Of a stretch of 64,000 bases of DNA, positions 1 to 7,103 are shown one piece after another (position 1 is the first letter of the stretch; every line of letters starts with the position of its first letter). This stretch comes from Paracoccaceae bacterium (GTDB lineage: Bacteria > Pseudomonadota > Alphaproteobacteria > Rhodobacterales > Rhodobacteraceae), in NCBI GenBank assembly GCA_021741245.1, contig JAIOYF010000002.1:248001-312000 (forward strand). Reading direction: 5' to 3'. Under the pieces are notes generated by a model. The model saw only the letters and a program-made list of their open reading frames with translations, was not told the DNA's origin and searched no databases. Both the position numbers and the translations under genes were made by a program.

Positions 1-383
1 CGAAAGCCAATCGAGGCATCGCCCGTCTTGAAGCTGGCATCGTGGAAACTGGTCATCCGACGCATGATGGCGCGTTGATACTCGGGGTTTCGATGGAAGA
101 TATCGATGTTCTGGCCGACCATGGTGCCAACCGAAAAATGGGGCAGTTCCTTTTGCACTTCTTGCTCGGCCGCCCCGAAGATCGCGATGGCTGCAGGGTT
201 GGCATAGCGGATGACCCTATCCGTGTCTGTCACAAGAATGGCCGTCATCAAAAGATCATAGGCATCTGTCGCCACCAGATTTTCCAACGGCTTTGGCGCA
301 GATGACGATGTGTCATCAACCCACTCAAGCGGGTCTTTTTTCAAACGCGATTTGGCGCGAACGGTGGTGTCTTGCTGGGTCAT
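1..383 (-). CDS. PAS-domain methyl-accepting chemotaxis protein, N-terminal part (partial)
   Basis: The gene runs leftwards and is cut by the window edge; about 127 codons are visible. The first ~35 residues are polar and basic (AKSRLKKDPLEW), followed by a PAS domain with the MCP-typical stretch GQNIDIFHRNP near residue 95. No membrane segment appears before the PAS domain, so the receptor is probably cytoplasmic, like TlpT/TlpC of Rhodobacter sphaeroides. The signalling and methylation helices would lie outside the window, so the MCP call rests on the PAS subtype and on the operon. ATG at 383 overlaps the stop of the upstream ParA gene (ATGA). The position right after a parA-like gene matches tlpT in R. 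sphaeroides cheOp3. A PAS sensor kinase is the alternative, less likely in this operon. Confidence 0.75.
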   Translation of the reverse strand, partial: MTQQDTTVRAKSRLKKDPLEWVDDTSSSAPKPLENLVATDAYDLLMTAILVTDTDRVIRYANPAAIAIFGAAEQEVQKELPHFSVGTMVGQNIDIFHRNPEYQRAIMRRMTSFHDASFKTGDASIGF

Positions 384-1114
384 GTGCGGGGCCTTCCCTG
401 GGAACGGGCCAGCGAACGCTGGGAGATGAGGGTTCGCGCCAACTGTGCATAGTCGCTGGCGCCGGTGCTTTTGGGGGCGTATTCGAAGATGGTCTGACCA
501 AGGCCGGGGGCTTCGGCCAAGCGAACAGACGAACGAATGACAACGGGCAGAACGGTGTCTGACCCGAACCTGTCGATCAGCTTGCCGCGCACCTCGCGGT
601 GGACAGCGAGGCGGTTCGAATAGCGGGCAATCAAGACCCGCAAACGATCACGGTCAAAGCCAACCTCGGACATGCGCCGCAACAACTGGTTCAAGCCGTT
701 CAGGCCCAGGAAATCCGGCTCCAGCGGGCAGATGACCAGATCGCTCAGGCTCGCAATCTGGCCCAAGGCCTCTGACCAGCCGGGCGGGGCATCGACAATC
801 GTCCACCCCCCGTTGGGATGTTGAAACTGTGCCTCGCCAACCTTGCCAGCAAGTGCATCTGCACTTCCCGGAACCAAGGAAAGACCGGGGCTTCCCGTTA
901 CCTTTCGCGGCTGAACGGGCTTGCCTGAGATCCAATCAGCAGCAGTCCCGGTCCCAGCCTGATCTGAGCCGCCAATTGCCGCCGTCAGGTGCATCTGGGG
1001 ATCCAGATCAACGACGGTCGTTTCATGCCCTTCGACAGCAAGGGCCGCAGAGAGGTTGATTGCCGTGGTGGTTTTGCCAACACCACCTTTTTGGTTATAG
1101 ATCAACACGCGCAT
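380..1114 (-). CDS. ppfA: ParA/MinD-family ATPase of the chemotaxis operon (PpfA/Slp-like)
   Basis: A 244-residue ParA-type ATPase. The deviant Walker A motif KGGVGKTT is at residues 9-16, switch I/Walker A' is VDLDPQ, and switch II/Walker B is TIVDAPP. Family proteins dimerise with ATP on the nucleoid and are displaced by a partner. In R. sphaeroides the equivalent protein (PpfA, earlier Slp) sits between cheW and a cytoplasmic receptor gene and segregates cytoplasmic chemoreceptor clusters. The same gene order is seen here. The start is ATG 1114, sharing one base with the cheW stop (TAATG); the longer in-frame start has no merit because it lies inside cheW. The gene symbol is assigned by synteny. 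Confidence 0.85.
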   Translation of the reverse strand: MRVLIYNQKGGVGKTTTAINLSAALAVEGHETTVVDLDPQMHLTAAIGGSDQAGTGTAADWISGKPVQPRKVTGSPGLSLVPGSADALAGKVGEAQFQHPNGGWTIVDAPPGWSEALGQIASLSDLVICPLEPDFLGLNGLNQLLRRMSEVGFDRDRLRVLIARYSNRLAVHREVRGKLIDRFGSDTVLPVVIRSSVRLAEAPGLGQTIFEYAPKSTGASDYAQLARTLISQRSLARSQGRPRT

Positions 1115-1662
1115 TATGCTGGCACCTCTGACGCGGTTGCCACATCTGCCATGACGATCTCGCAATCGGAGGTCAGGACGGATGCATCAAGAATGACAAT
1201 GATCCGCTCACCGATCCGCCCAAGCCCGAAAATTGCGCTTTTGGCACCGCGTTGTGACAAGCCTTTGCTGCGGCCCATTTGCGCTGCGGGAATTTCGCCC
1301 ACCTCGGTCACGCCATCGACGATCAGACCGATCGGTGCACCATCAACATCCATGACGATCACCACGGTCCGTTCATCATAGGCGCGCTCAGCCATGCGAA
1401 ACCGCAGTCGCACATCCAGCAAAGGGATCACCTTGCCGCGCAGGTTGATCACGCCGCGGATATAGTCGGGCAGATCGGGAACGGCCATGATGCGGGGCAG
1501 TCCCACGATCTCAGCGACCTGCCGGATGCCAACGGCATATTCCTCGTCTCCCAAGGAAAAACACAGGTACATGTCATCCAGATTCTCCGTGGCAAGCAGG
1601 TCGCCGACGGAATCGTTGGGGCCAAAGGTTGGTTCGGATAGTGATTGCATCGGTTTCTCCAT
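1114..1662 (-). CDS. cheW: Chemotaxis coupling protein CheW
   Basis: A 182-residue CheW-domain protein that links receptors to CheA. The core runs from YLCFSLGDEEYAV through VGLPRI, PDYIRGVINLRGKVIPLLDVR to the C-terminal valine-rich strands. The start is set at ATG 1662, directly after the cheB stop (TGA, one base, ATG); ATG 1650 is possible. An N-terminal tail of about 30 residues precedes the CheW fold, longer than the E. coli protein. It lies within the cheA-cheR-cheB-cheW-parA-mcp operon, so it should be co-transcribed and work with the local receptor cluster. Confidence 0.93.
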   Translation of the reverse strand: MEKPMQSLSEPTFGPNDSVGDLLATENLDDMYLCFSLGDEEYAVGIRQVAEIVGLPRIMAVPDLPDYIRGVINLRGKVIPLLDVRLRFRMAERAYDERTVVIVMDVDGAPIGLIVDGVTEVGEIPAAQMGRSKGLSQRGAKSAIFGLGRIGERIIVILDASVLTSDCEIVMADVATASEVPA

Positions 1663-1663
1663 G

Positions 1664-2815
1664 TCAGCCCCGGTCGAACTGCCGCGCGGCGATCGCCACA
1701 AGATTTCGGTCTAGGGAGTCGTCGGTTTGGCGCGCCATGTGTGGCGAAGTTTCATCCGTCGTCGGGTTGAGCAAACGTGCCGGGATATCATCCAAGGTCA
1801 CACTGTCCCATGCGGCACCGGCCTGCACGGCAGCGGCGGGCATTCCATAAACCACGGAACTTTGCGCATCTTGTGCGACGGTAAAGCCGCCAGCCTTTCG
1901 GATCGCAAGCAAACCCGCAGCGCCATCGCGGCCCATCCCGGTCAAGAGTGCAGCCGACGCGTTGGCACCCACCGTATCCGCAACGGTATGAAACAAGACG
2001 TCCACCGAGGGGCGTGAAAAGCAAACCGGATCGCCCGCCGTCAAAGCAATTCGGTACAAAAAGCCAGAGCGGCGCAACTGCATGTGACGCTGTCCGCCGG
2101 GGGCCAGCAAAACCAGCCCGTCCTGGACCAGATCACCATCACAGGCTTCACGCACCTCCATGGTGCAAAGAGTGTTAAGGCGCTTTGCAAAGGCGCTGGT
2201 GAAGCCATCAGGCATATGTTGCACAACCAAGACACCGGGAGAGTCGGCCGGGAACAATGGCAAAATCCGGGCCAAAGCCTGCACCCCACCGGTCGACGCA
2301 CCGATGGCCATGATCTTTTGACCCGGTCTTTTTGGCCAGGCCGGGCGCACCATGGCCGGGCGCCGCCGTATTGACGGCAAAAGCGCAGGGATTCGTCTGG
2401 CAAGGCGCGCTTGCGACGCGGCCGCAACCCGCGTGCGGATCCCTTCCATGATCGGATTTAGGCCCCGATCAACCCCGGCAGTGGGCTTGGCGATCACATC
2501 CACCGCGCCCAATTCCATGGCCCGCATCGTGACTTCGGTCCCTTCCAGTGCAAGGGATGAAATGATGACGATTGGCATCGGGCTGCGCGCCATGACCTCG
2601 GCCAAAAAGGTCAGGCCGTCAACATGCGGCATCTCAATATCCAGCGTCATGACATCGGGGCGCAGCTCTTCGATCAGCTTGCGGGCCTGATCCGCACTAT
2701 GGGCTGTTCCGGCAACCTTGAATCGGGGATCGTTTTCGAAACCCATCGAAAGCACTTTTCGGATCATGGCGGAATCGTCCACGATCAGGACGGAGATGAC
2801 CTTATCCTCGCTCAT
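1664..2815 (-). CDS. cheB: Chemotaxis protein-glutamate methylesterase CheB
   Basis: A 383-residue protein with an N-terminal receiver domain (acidic pair at VDDSAM, phospho-acceptor Asp59 in LDIEMP) and a C-terminal methylesterase domain. The catalytic Ser is in GASTGG, His in VQHMPDGF and Asp in GMGRDGA. It removes methyl groups from, and deamidates, chemoreceptors after phosphorylation by CheA. Start ATG 2815 overlaps the cheR stop (ATGA), so it is translationally coupled; an upstream in-frame start would lie inside cheR. All catalytic residues are visible, so it should be active. Confidence 0.95.
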   Translation of the reverse strand: MSEDKVISVLIVDDSAMIRKVLSMGFENDPRFKVAGTAHSADQARKLIEELRPDVMTLDIEMPHVDGLTFLAEVMARSPMPIVIISSLALEGTEVTMRAMELGAVDVIAKPTAGVDRGLNPIMEGIRTRVAAASQARLARRIPALLPSIRRRPAMVRPAWPKRPGQKIMAIGASTGGVQALARILPLFPADSPGVLVVQHMPDGFTSAFAKRLNTLCTMEVREACDGDLVQDGLVLLAPGGQRHMQLRRSGFLYRIALTAGDPVCFSRPSVDVLFHTVADTVGANASAALLTGMGRDGAAGLLAIRKAGGFTVAQDAQSSVVYGMPAAAVQAGAAWDSVTLDDIPARLLNPTTDETSPHMARQTDDSLDRNLVAIAARQFDRG

Positions 2816-3621
2816 GGGTTGGCCTTTTGGTGCACGCCATTGACAACAAACTGCCATGGCGACGGCAGGTCACGGATGCTTTCCGTGACACTGGTGATCA
2901 ACCATCCACCGGGTTCTGTGACACCATGGAGGGCAGAGAGGGTTGCAATTTGATCTGCGGGTTCAAAGTAATACAGAACGTTGCGGCAAAAGACGATTTG
3001 AAAGGTGTTCTTGAACGGGTAGGGCACCGTCTTTAGGTTCATCCGACGAAAGGTGCAGCATTTGCGGATCGTGTCGGACAGCGCATATTGACCAAGGCCC
3101 ACAGGCGACAGATAGCGTCGCCGCAGGTCTTGGGGAACCTGAGCGATCTGTCGCTCCAGAAAAATTCCGGCCTCGGCACGCTCGATGACAGGGGCACTGA
3201 TATCCGTGCCCAAAATGGTCGTCCGCTTCAGCGCACTTTCACCCAAAGCCTCGGAAATCAACATGGCGATGGTAAAGACCTCATCGCCCGTGGAGCAAGC
3301 TGCACTCCAGATCCGAATTTCATCGCGCTGGGCAAGACCGGGCAGGATGTGATCCCGAAAGCGGGTAAGGATATCCGTTTCACGGAAAAAATAGGTGTGG
3401 TTGGTCGATGAGGCCGAGATGACGGCAATCTCGACCTCGCTGACCGGATCGACGATCAGGTGATGCGCCAGTTGTTCAAGCCCCGCATAGGCGAAGCTGC
3501 GCTGGACGCGGCGAAGGCGCTGCACCAATAGTTCACGCTTATGATCGGCATAGTGGATTCCGCAACGCGCGCTTAGCCAATCGCGGATGCGCTCAACGGC
3601 GCGAAGGTCCTGCACGGTCAT
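2812..3621 (-). CDS. cheR: Chemotaxis protein methyltransferase CheR
   Basis: A 269-residue SAM-dependent glutamate O-methyltransferase acting on chemoreceptors. The N-terminal helical CheR_N domain covers about residues 1-75. The catalytic domain has NHTYFFRE, the SAM-binding loop WSAACSTGDE (usual form STGEE) and CRNVLYYF. ATG 3621 overlaps the cheA stop. Length and motif order are normal for the family. Together with CheB it provides adaptation for the receptor encoded at the operon's end. Confidence 0.95.
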   Translation of the reverse strand: MTVQDLRAVERIRDWLSARCGIHYADHKRELLVQRLRRVQRSFAYAGLEQLAHHLIVDPVSEVEIAVISASSTNHTYFFRETDILTRFRDHILPGLAQRDEIRIWSAACSTGDEVFTIAMLISEALGESALKRTTILGTDISAPVIERAEAGIFLERQIAQVPQDLRRRYLSPVGLGQYALSDTIRKCCTFRRMNLKTVPYPFKNTFQIVFCRNVLYYFEPADQIATLSALHGVTEPGGWLITSVTESIRDLPSPWQFVVNGVHQKANP

Positions 3622-4802
3622 GCGGCCCCCTTTCCGGCAAGCCGCTCGCTGTTGAGGACCGTCGCCACCTCACCCGAGTTCAAAAGCGCCAGTCCCCAGC
3701 TGGAGGTCAGCGCCTCCAGACGCCCCTGAAGCGGTTTCATCACCACTTGCTGGCGATCCATCACCTCGTCCACCAAGATGGCCAAAGGTCCGGCGCTTGT
3801 CGTGACAATCACCAAGATAAAGGTCGCCGGTTCCGTCACGGTTTCGGGGCGGGGCAACCTGATGATCGGGATGGTTCTGCCACCCTGCCGCAAGACCTCG
3901 GATTTGCCTGTCGCACTGATGCGAACGATCTGATCCAAGTTCGGTCGAAGTATTTCTTCGATGGTGTCGATGGGCAGGGCAAACAAGCGCGGCCCGTGAC
4001 GCAAGATGATGCAATCCAAGAACGCAAGTGTCAGCGGAATGTGCAGGGCGACGCGACTGCCCTTTCCTGCCAAGCTGCTGATCGTGATCCGGCCCCGCAG
4101 CGCTGTCAGCGTGGTGTTCAACACATCCATGCCAACGCCACGCCCTGAAAGGTTCGTCACAGCCTCGGCCGTTGAAAAGCCGGGTTGGAAGATGACGGGC
4201 CAAAGCTTGTCAGGTTCGGGCTGTTCAATCGGCCCGAAAAGTCCACGTTCCTTGGCTTTGGCAAGAATTTTTGCGTAGTTCAGTCCCCGGCTATCATCCG
4301 AAACGGTGATCAAGACCTCATTGCCGCGCTGCGCTGCGGACAGGGTTATGACCCCTGTCGCGGATTTTCCTGCCGCCTCTCGCTGGGCCGTCGTTTCGAG
4401 CCCATGGTCGGCTGCATTCCGCAGCACATGCAAAAGCGGTTCATACAACCGATCCGCTACCAATTTGTCCACGCGCGTATCCGCGCCGTGTGTGATCAGT
4501 TCGATGGTCTTTCCCGTCTCGCGTTCCATCTCGCGGACCATGCGGCGCAGGCGTTTGAACACCTCTTCCACATCCACAAGGCGAAGTTCGGAAGCCGCGT
4601 CTTGCACATCGCGCATGATGGTCGACAGATGATGCGAGGCCGCTTCGAAATCGGGCAGATCCAGCCCGGCAAGGTCTGACGAGTGAACAGCCGCTGAAAC
4701 GCTCAGCGACAGCTCTCCGATAAGATCCATCAACCGCCCAATCTTGTCGGCTGGAATCCGAAGCAGCCCCCCCTCGATCCCCTTTTCAGTGGCTGGAAGC
4801 AC
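3618..4802 (-). CDS. cheA: Short CheA histidine kinase lacking P1/P2 (CheA4-like)
   Basis: A 394-residue CheA containing only P3 (dimerisation, ~1-75), P4 (HATPase, ~75-255) and P5 (CheW-like, ~258-390). The N box LLHVLRNAADHGLE is at 123-136, the G1 box reads DDSRGLN at 169-175 (usual DDGxGLD) and the G2 box GRGVGMD at 220-226. There is no phospho-accepting Hpt domain. In R. sphaeroides cheOp3, CheA4 has the same P3-P4-P5 layout and phosphorylates CheA3, which carries P1 and P5. A CheA3 partner is therefore expected, perhaps left of the window. The start is GTG 4802, with AGGAAG six bases upstream; an in-frame TAG directly precedes it, so the N-terminus is genuine and not an annotation truncation. 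Confidence 0.92.
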   Translation of the reverse strand: MLPATEKGIEGGLLRIPADKIGRLMDLIGELSLSVSAAVHSSDLAGLDLPDFEAASHHLSTIMRDVQDAASELRLVDVEEVFKRLRRMVREMERETGKTIELITHGADTRVDKLVADRLYEPLLHVLRNAADHGLETTAQREAAGKSATGVITLSAAQRGNEVLITVSDDSRGLNYAKILAKAKERGLFGPIEQPEPDKLWPVIFQPGFSTAEAVTNLSGRGVGMDVLNTTLTALRGRITISSLAGKGSRVALHIPLTLAFLDCIILRHGPRLFALPIDTIEEILRPNLDQIVRISATGKSEVLRQGGRTIPIIRLPRPETVTEPATFILVIVTTSAGPLAILVDEVMDRQQVVMKPLQGRLEALTSSWGLALLNSGEVATVLNSERLAGKGAA

Positions 4803-4910
4803 CTATTGCTTCCTTTTTCCTGGAAAGCCGCAAGGCAGGATCATTCGATACACCCTCATGTCCGCATCTGTTTCATCAACATTTTCACGCAAGAACCGCA
4901 CTGCCAGCCC

Positions 4911-5219
4911 TTAGGCCGCATCGTTCTCATCGCCGTCAAAATTGAAGATGCAGACCCCGTCAAAGCCAGTTGATCTGAACAGGAAGGTCTTTTTCATGGT
5001 GTCCAAAAAGCCGCCATGCTTCTTCTCGAACGTCTTCAGGTCGCTGATCGAACTGAAGAACACATTGATCGAAATATCGCCCTCTTTGCTGATGAGGACG
5101 TTCAGACCCGAAATGCGGCAAGACGGGATCGCATTGCCCAATGCCTCCACAACAAAGGGTGCAGCTATCTGGGCAGCATCCAGGTTCGGAAACTTTAGAT
5201 GATATGTTTTAGACAGCAT
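4911..5219 (-). CDS. Small unknown protein, first gene after the sigma-28 promoter
   Basis: A 102-residue soluble protein that I do not recognise. It begins MLSKTYHLKFPNL, has alternating beta/alpha character (NVLISKEG, ISINVFF, FLDTMKKTFLF) and an acidic C-terminus. A small ferredoxin-like fold is possible but unproven. No signal peptide or membrane segment is seen. A GGAG lies 11 bases before ATG 5219. It precedes cheA by 108 bases on the same strand and follows a strong sigma-28-type promoter, so it is probably the first gene of the chemotaxis transcription unit. Its base composition is more AT-rich than its neighbours. Confidence 0.6.
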   Translation of the reverse strand: MLSKTYHLKFPNLDAAQIAAPFVVEALGNAIPSCRISGLNVLISKEGDISINVFFSSISDLKTFEKKHGGFLDTMKKTFLFRSTGFDGVCIFNFDGDENDAA

Positions 5220-5488
5220 GAAATGAAGCGACTCCGTAACTACACATATCCACTAACGGCTTGGGGAAGGATTATGTGACATCACCTTTGGGGTAGTGCT
5301 GGCATATCCTTTTGTCATACAGACATACCAATTCCACTTTAATACCGAATGGACCAATTCCTTTGGGTGTATAAACCTACAAAATCTGAAAGTCATAATC
5401 CAAGCGGGGTGTCCGATTTTTGACTGAAATCAGAAAGTTATGCAGGCTTGCGCCAGTTTTTCCGACACCTTGAGGCGCGATATCTGTA

Positions 5489-5515
5489 ATATCGGCTTAT
5501 TTTACGCTTATTTTA
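5489..5515 (-). promoter_or_regulatory. Sigma-28 (FliA) type promoter
   Basis: On the minus strand the sequence reads TAAA-N15-GCCGATAT, against the flagellar sigma-28 consensus TAAA-N15-GCCGATAA: seven of eight -10 bases, exact spacing. It points to the 102-residue gene and the chemotaxis operon, giving a leader of roughly 260 bases. Confidence 0.75.
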
Positions 5516-5551
5516 GTAAAAATAGAAATTTTCTTCGTTCTCTAAAATGAA

Positions 5552-5567
5552 TGGCACGACTCCTGCT
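5552..5567 (+). promoter_or_regulatory. Sigma-54 promoter of fleT
   Basis: TGGCAC-GACTC-CTGCT: the invariant GG and GC are ten bases apart and the -24 element is perfect; the -12 element has C for the first T. It lies about 35 bases before fleT, in line with sigma-54/FleQ control of the fleT operon in R. sphaeroides. Confidence 0.8.
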
Positions 5568-5601
5568 CTTATCAATTTGAAATCAAGATGCAGGAGGCCA
5601 C

Positions 5602-6744
5602 ATGGCACAAGTTCTTATCCTTGAGACAACATTGAGCCTCGCACCAGCGCTTCACCAACTCTTGGCTCGTCGTCGGGTGGCAGTAGAACGGAGCGCAGTT
5701 TTGTCTGGTGAGTGCCGCACGCTTGTCGTCTCGTCGCAAGATGAAGGACAGGCAGGCGGCATGCGGGGTTTGGCCGAAAAGGCACGGACACTTGGCGCCA
5801 AATCCTTGGTTGTGGTTACAGAGAATGCCGAACACTTCGCCATCACCGAAGATATGGGCGGGCGCGTGCTGCGGATTTCGGTACCCCCTTTGGCAGGATC
5901 GGGCCCAGCGCTGCGCGACTCTGCGTTGCTGTATCTGTGCGATACCATCGCATCCGCACTTCAGCCGATGGTGGCGGCAGATCCAGCTACGGGGCAGTTG
6001 ATTGACTTGGCCGCCCGTGTGGCACGCACCGATGTGACCGTGTTCATCAATGGGCCCACCGGCAGCGGCAAAGAGGTCTTGGCGCGCAAGGTGCACGCCG
6101 CCTCGCGCCGGGCTGACGCGCCCTTTATCGCCATCAACTGTGCCGCCATTCCCGAGAACATGCTGGAGGCCATTTTGTTTGGCCACGAAAAGGGCGCGTT
6201 CACCGGGGCGCAGGTCGCCAACAAGGGCATCATTCGCGCCGCCGAGGGTGGAACGCTGTTGCTGGACGAGGTGTCGGAAATGCCGATGGGTCTGCAGGCA
6301 AAACTGCTGCGGGTTCTGCAAGAACGCACGGTGACGCCCATCGGATCGCAGACCGAAGTTGCTGTGGATATCCGCATCATTGCAACATCGAACCGCGACA
6401 TGGCGCAAGAGGTTGCCGCCCGTCGATTCCGCGAGGACCTGTACTATCGTCTGAACGTTTTCCCCTTGGCGACCCGCACCTTGACCGCCCGCCCGGATGA
6501 CATCCCGGTTCTGGCCGCAAGCCTTGTGCGCCGGCACAATCTGGCAGGGCAGACTTTGCCCGTGATCTCGGCCGAGGCGATCAGCATGCTTTGTGCACAT
6601 TCCTGGCCAGGCAATGTGCGCGAGTTGGAGAATGTGATGCAACGGGCGCTCGTGCTGCATGCAGATGGCGTGATCACTGCGGACGATATTGTCATCGATG
6701 CGGGATCTTGCCTGCCCATGATGCCGATGGCCGAGGCCGTGTGA
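5602..6744 (+). CDS. fleT: Sigma-54 activator FleT (AAA+ without HTH)
   Basis: A 380-residue enhancer-binding-protein homologue. Residues 1-125 form a weakly conserved N-terminal region with no receiver signature. The AAA+ domain has Walker A GPTGSGKE (151-158), the sigma-54 contact loop GAFTGA (198-203), Walker B LLLDEVSEM (219-227) and the arginine-finger region FREDLYYRL (276-284). The protein ends about 35 residues after the AAA+ lid with no Fis-type helix-turn-helix. In R. sphaeroides FleT likewise lacks a DNA-binding domain and acts with FleQ to activate RpoN2-dependent flagellar genes. It heads the fliEFGHIJ operon. The start has AGGAGG four bases upstream. Confidence 0.88.
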   Translation: MAQVLILETTLSLAPALHQLLARRRVAVERSAVLSGECRTLVVSSQDEGQAGGMRGLAEKARTLGAKSLVVVTENAEHFAITEDMGGRVLRISVPPLAGSGPALRDSALLYLCDTIASALQPMVAADPATGQLIDLAARVARTDVTVFINGPTGSGKEVLARKVHAASRRADAPFIAINCAAIPENMLEAILFGHEKGAFTGAQVANKGIIRAAEGGTLLLDEVSEMPMGLQAKLLRVLQERTVTPIGSQTEVAVDIRIIATSNRDMAQEVAARRFREDLYYRLNVFPLATRTLTARPDDIPVLAASLVRRHNLAGQTLPVISAEAISMLCAHSWPGNVRELENVMQRALVLHADGVITADDIVIDAGSCLPMMPMAEAV

Positions 6745-6754
6745 TCGTATCCCC

Positions 6755-7069
6755 ATGAGTATCACTGGAATATCGGGCACCCTTCCGCCCTTTGTCACGA
6801 CCCAAGCCCCGTCGGCCCAACGGATTGATACGGCACAAAAAGCCGAAGGCACTGGATTTGCAGACCGTATCAATGGGGCGGTCAAGGATCTTGCCGATGC
6901 CCAGAACGAGGCGTCGCAGTCAGCCAAAGCCTACGAAATGGGGGCCGAGACAGACTTGGCCTCGGTGATGGTGGATCAACAGGTCGCATCCTTGGGCTTT
7001 CAGATGGCCCTCAACGTACGCAACAAGGCCCTCGGCGCCTATCGGGACATAATGAATATGCCGGTCTGA
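6755..7069 (+). CDS. fliE: Flagellar hook-basal body protein FliE
   Basis: A 104-residue FliE, the adaptor joining the MS ring to the proximal rod. The C-terminal half carries the family pattern: DLASVMVDQQVASLGFQMAL, then VRNKALGAYRDIMNMPV at the end. It follows fleT by ten bases and precedes fliF, the usual order. No clear Shine-Dalgarno is seen, so translation may be coupled to fleT. Confidence 0.93.
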   Translation: MSITGISGTLPPFVTTQAPSAQRIDTAQKAEGTGFADRINGAVKDLADAQNEASQSAKAYEMGAETDLASVMVDQQVASLGFQMALNVRNKALGAYRDIMNMPV

Positions 7070-7103
7070 AACCGGCAACCAACAGCAAGGTTGAGTAGAG
7101 TAA

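Larger units (their letters stand above)
5220..5601. promoter_or_regulatory. Divergent control region between the chemotaxis operon and fleT
   Basis: A gene-free 382-base, AT-rich stretch. It holds a leftward sigma-28 promoter (5489-5515), a rightward sigma-54 promoter (5552-5567) with the fleT ribosome site AGGAGG (5592-5597), and three related imperfect palindromes at 5280-5296, 5301-5320 and 5355-5373. The palindromes lie in the leader of the leftward transcript, between its promoter and the first start codon. No small ORF with a convincing ribosome site was seen. Confidence 0.7.

Noticed and set aside
5572-6927. Long open frame (451 codons) antisense to fleT
   Set aside because: Composition (His/Gln/Arg-rich) and overlap with the clear AAA+ gene mark it as a shadow of biased codon use; likewise the 526-codon frame antisense to fliF (7632-9212) and the 409-codon frame antisense to flhB (17646-18875).
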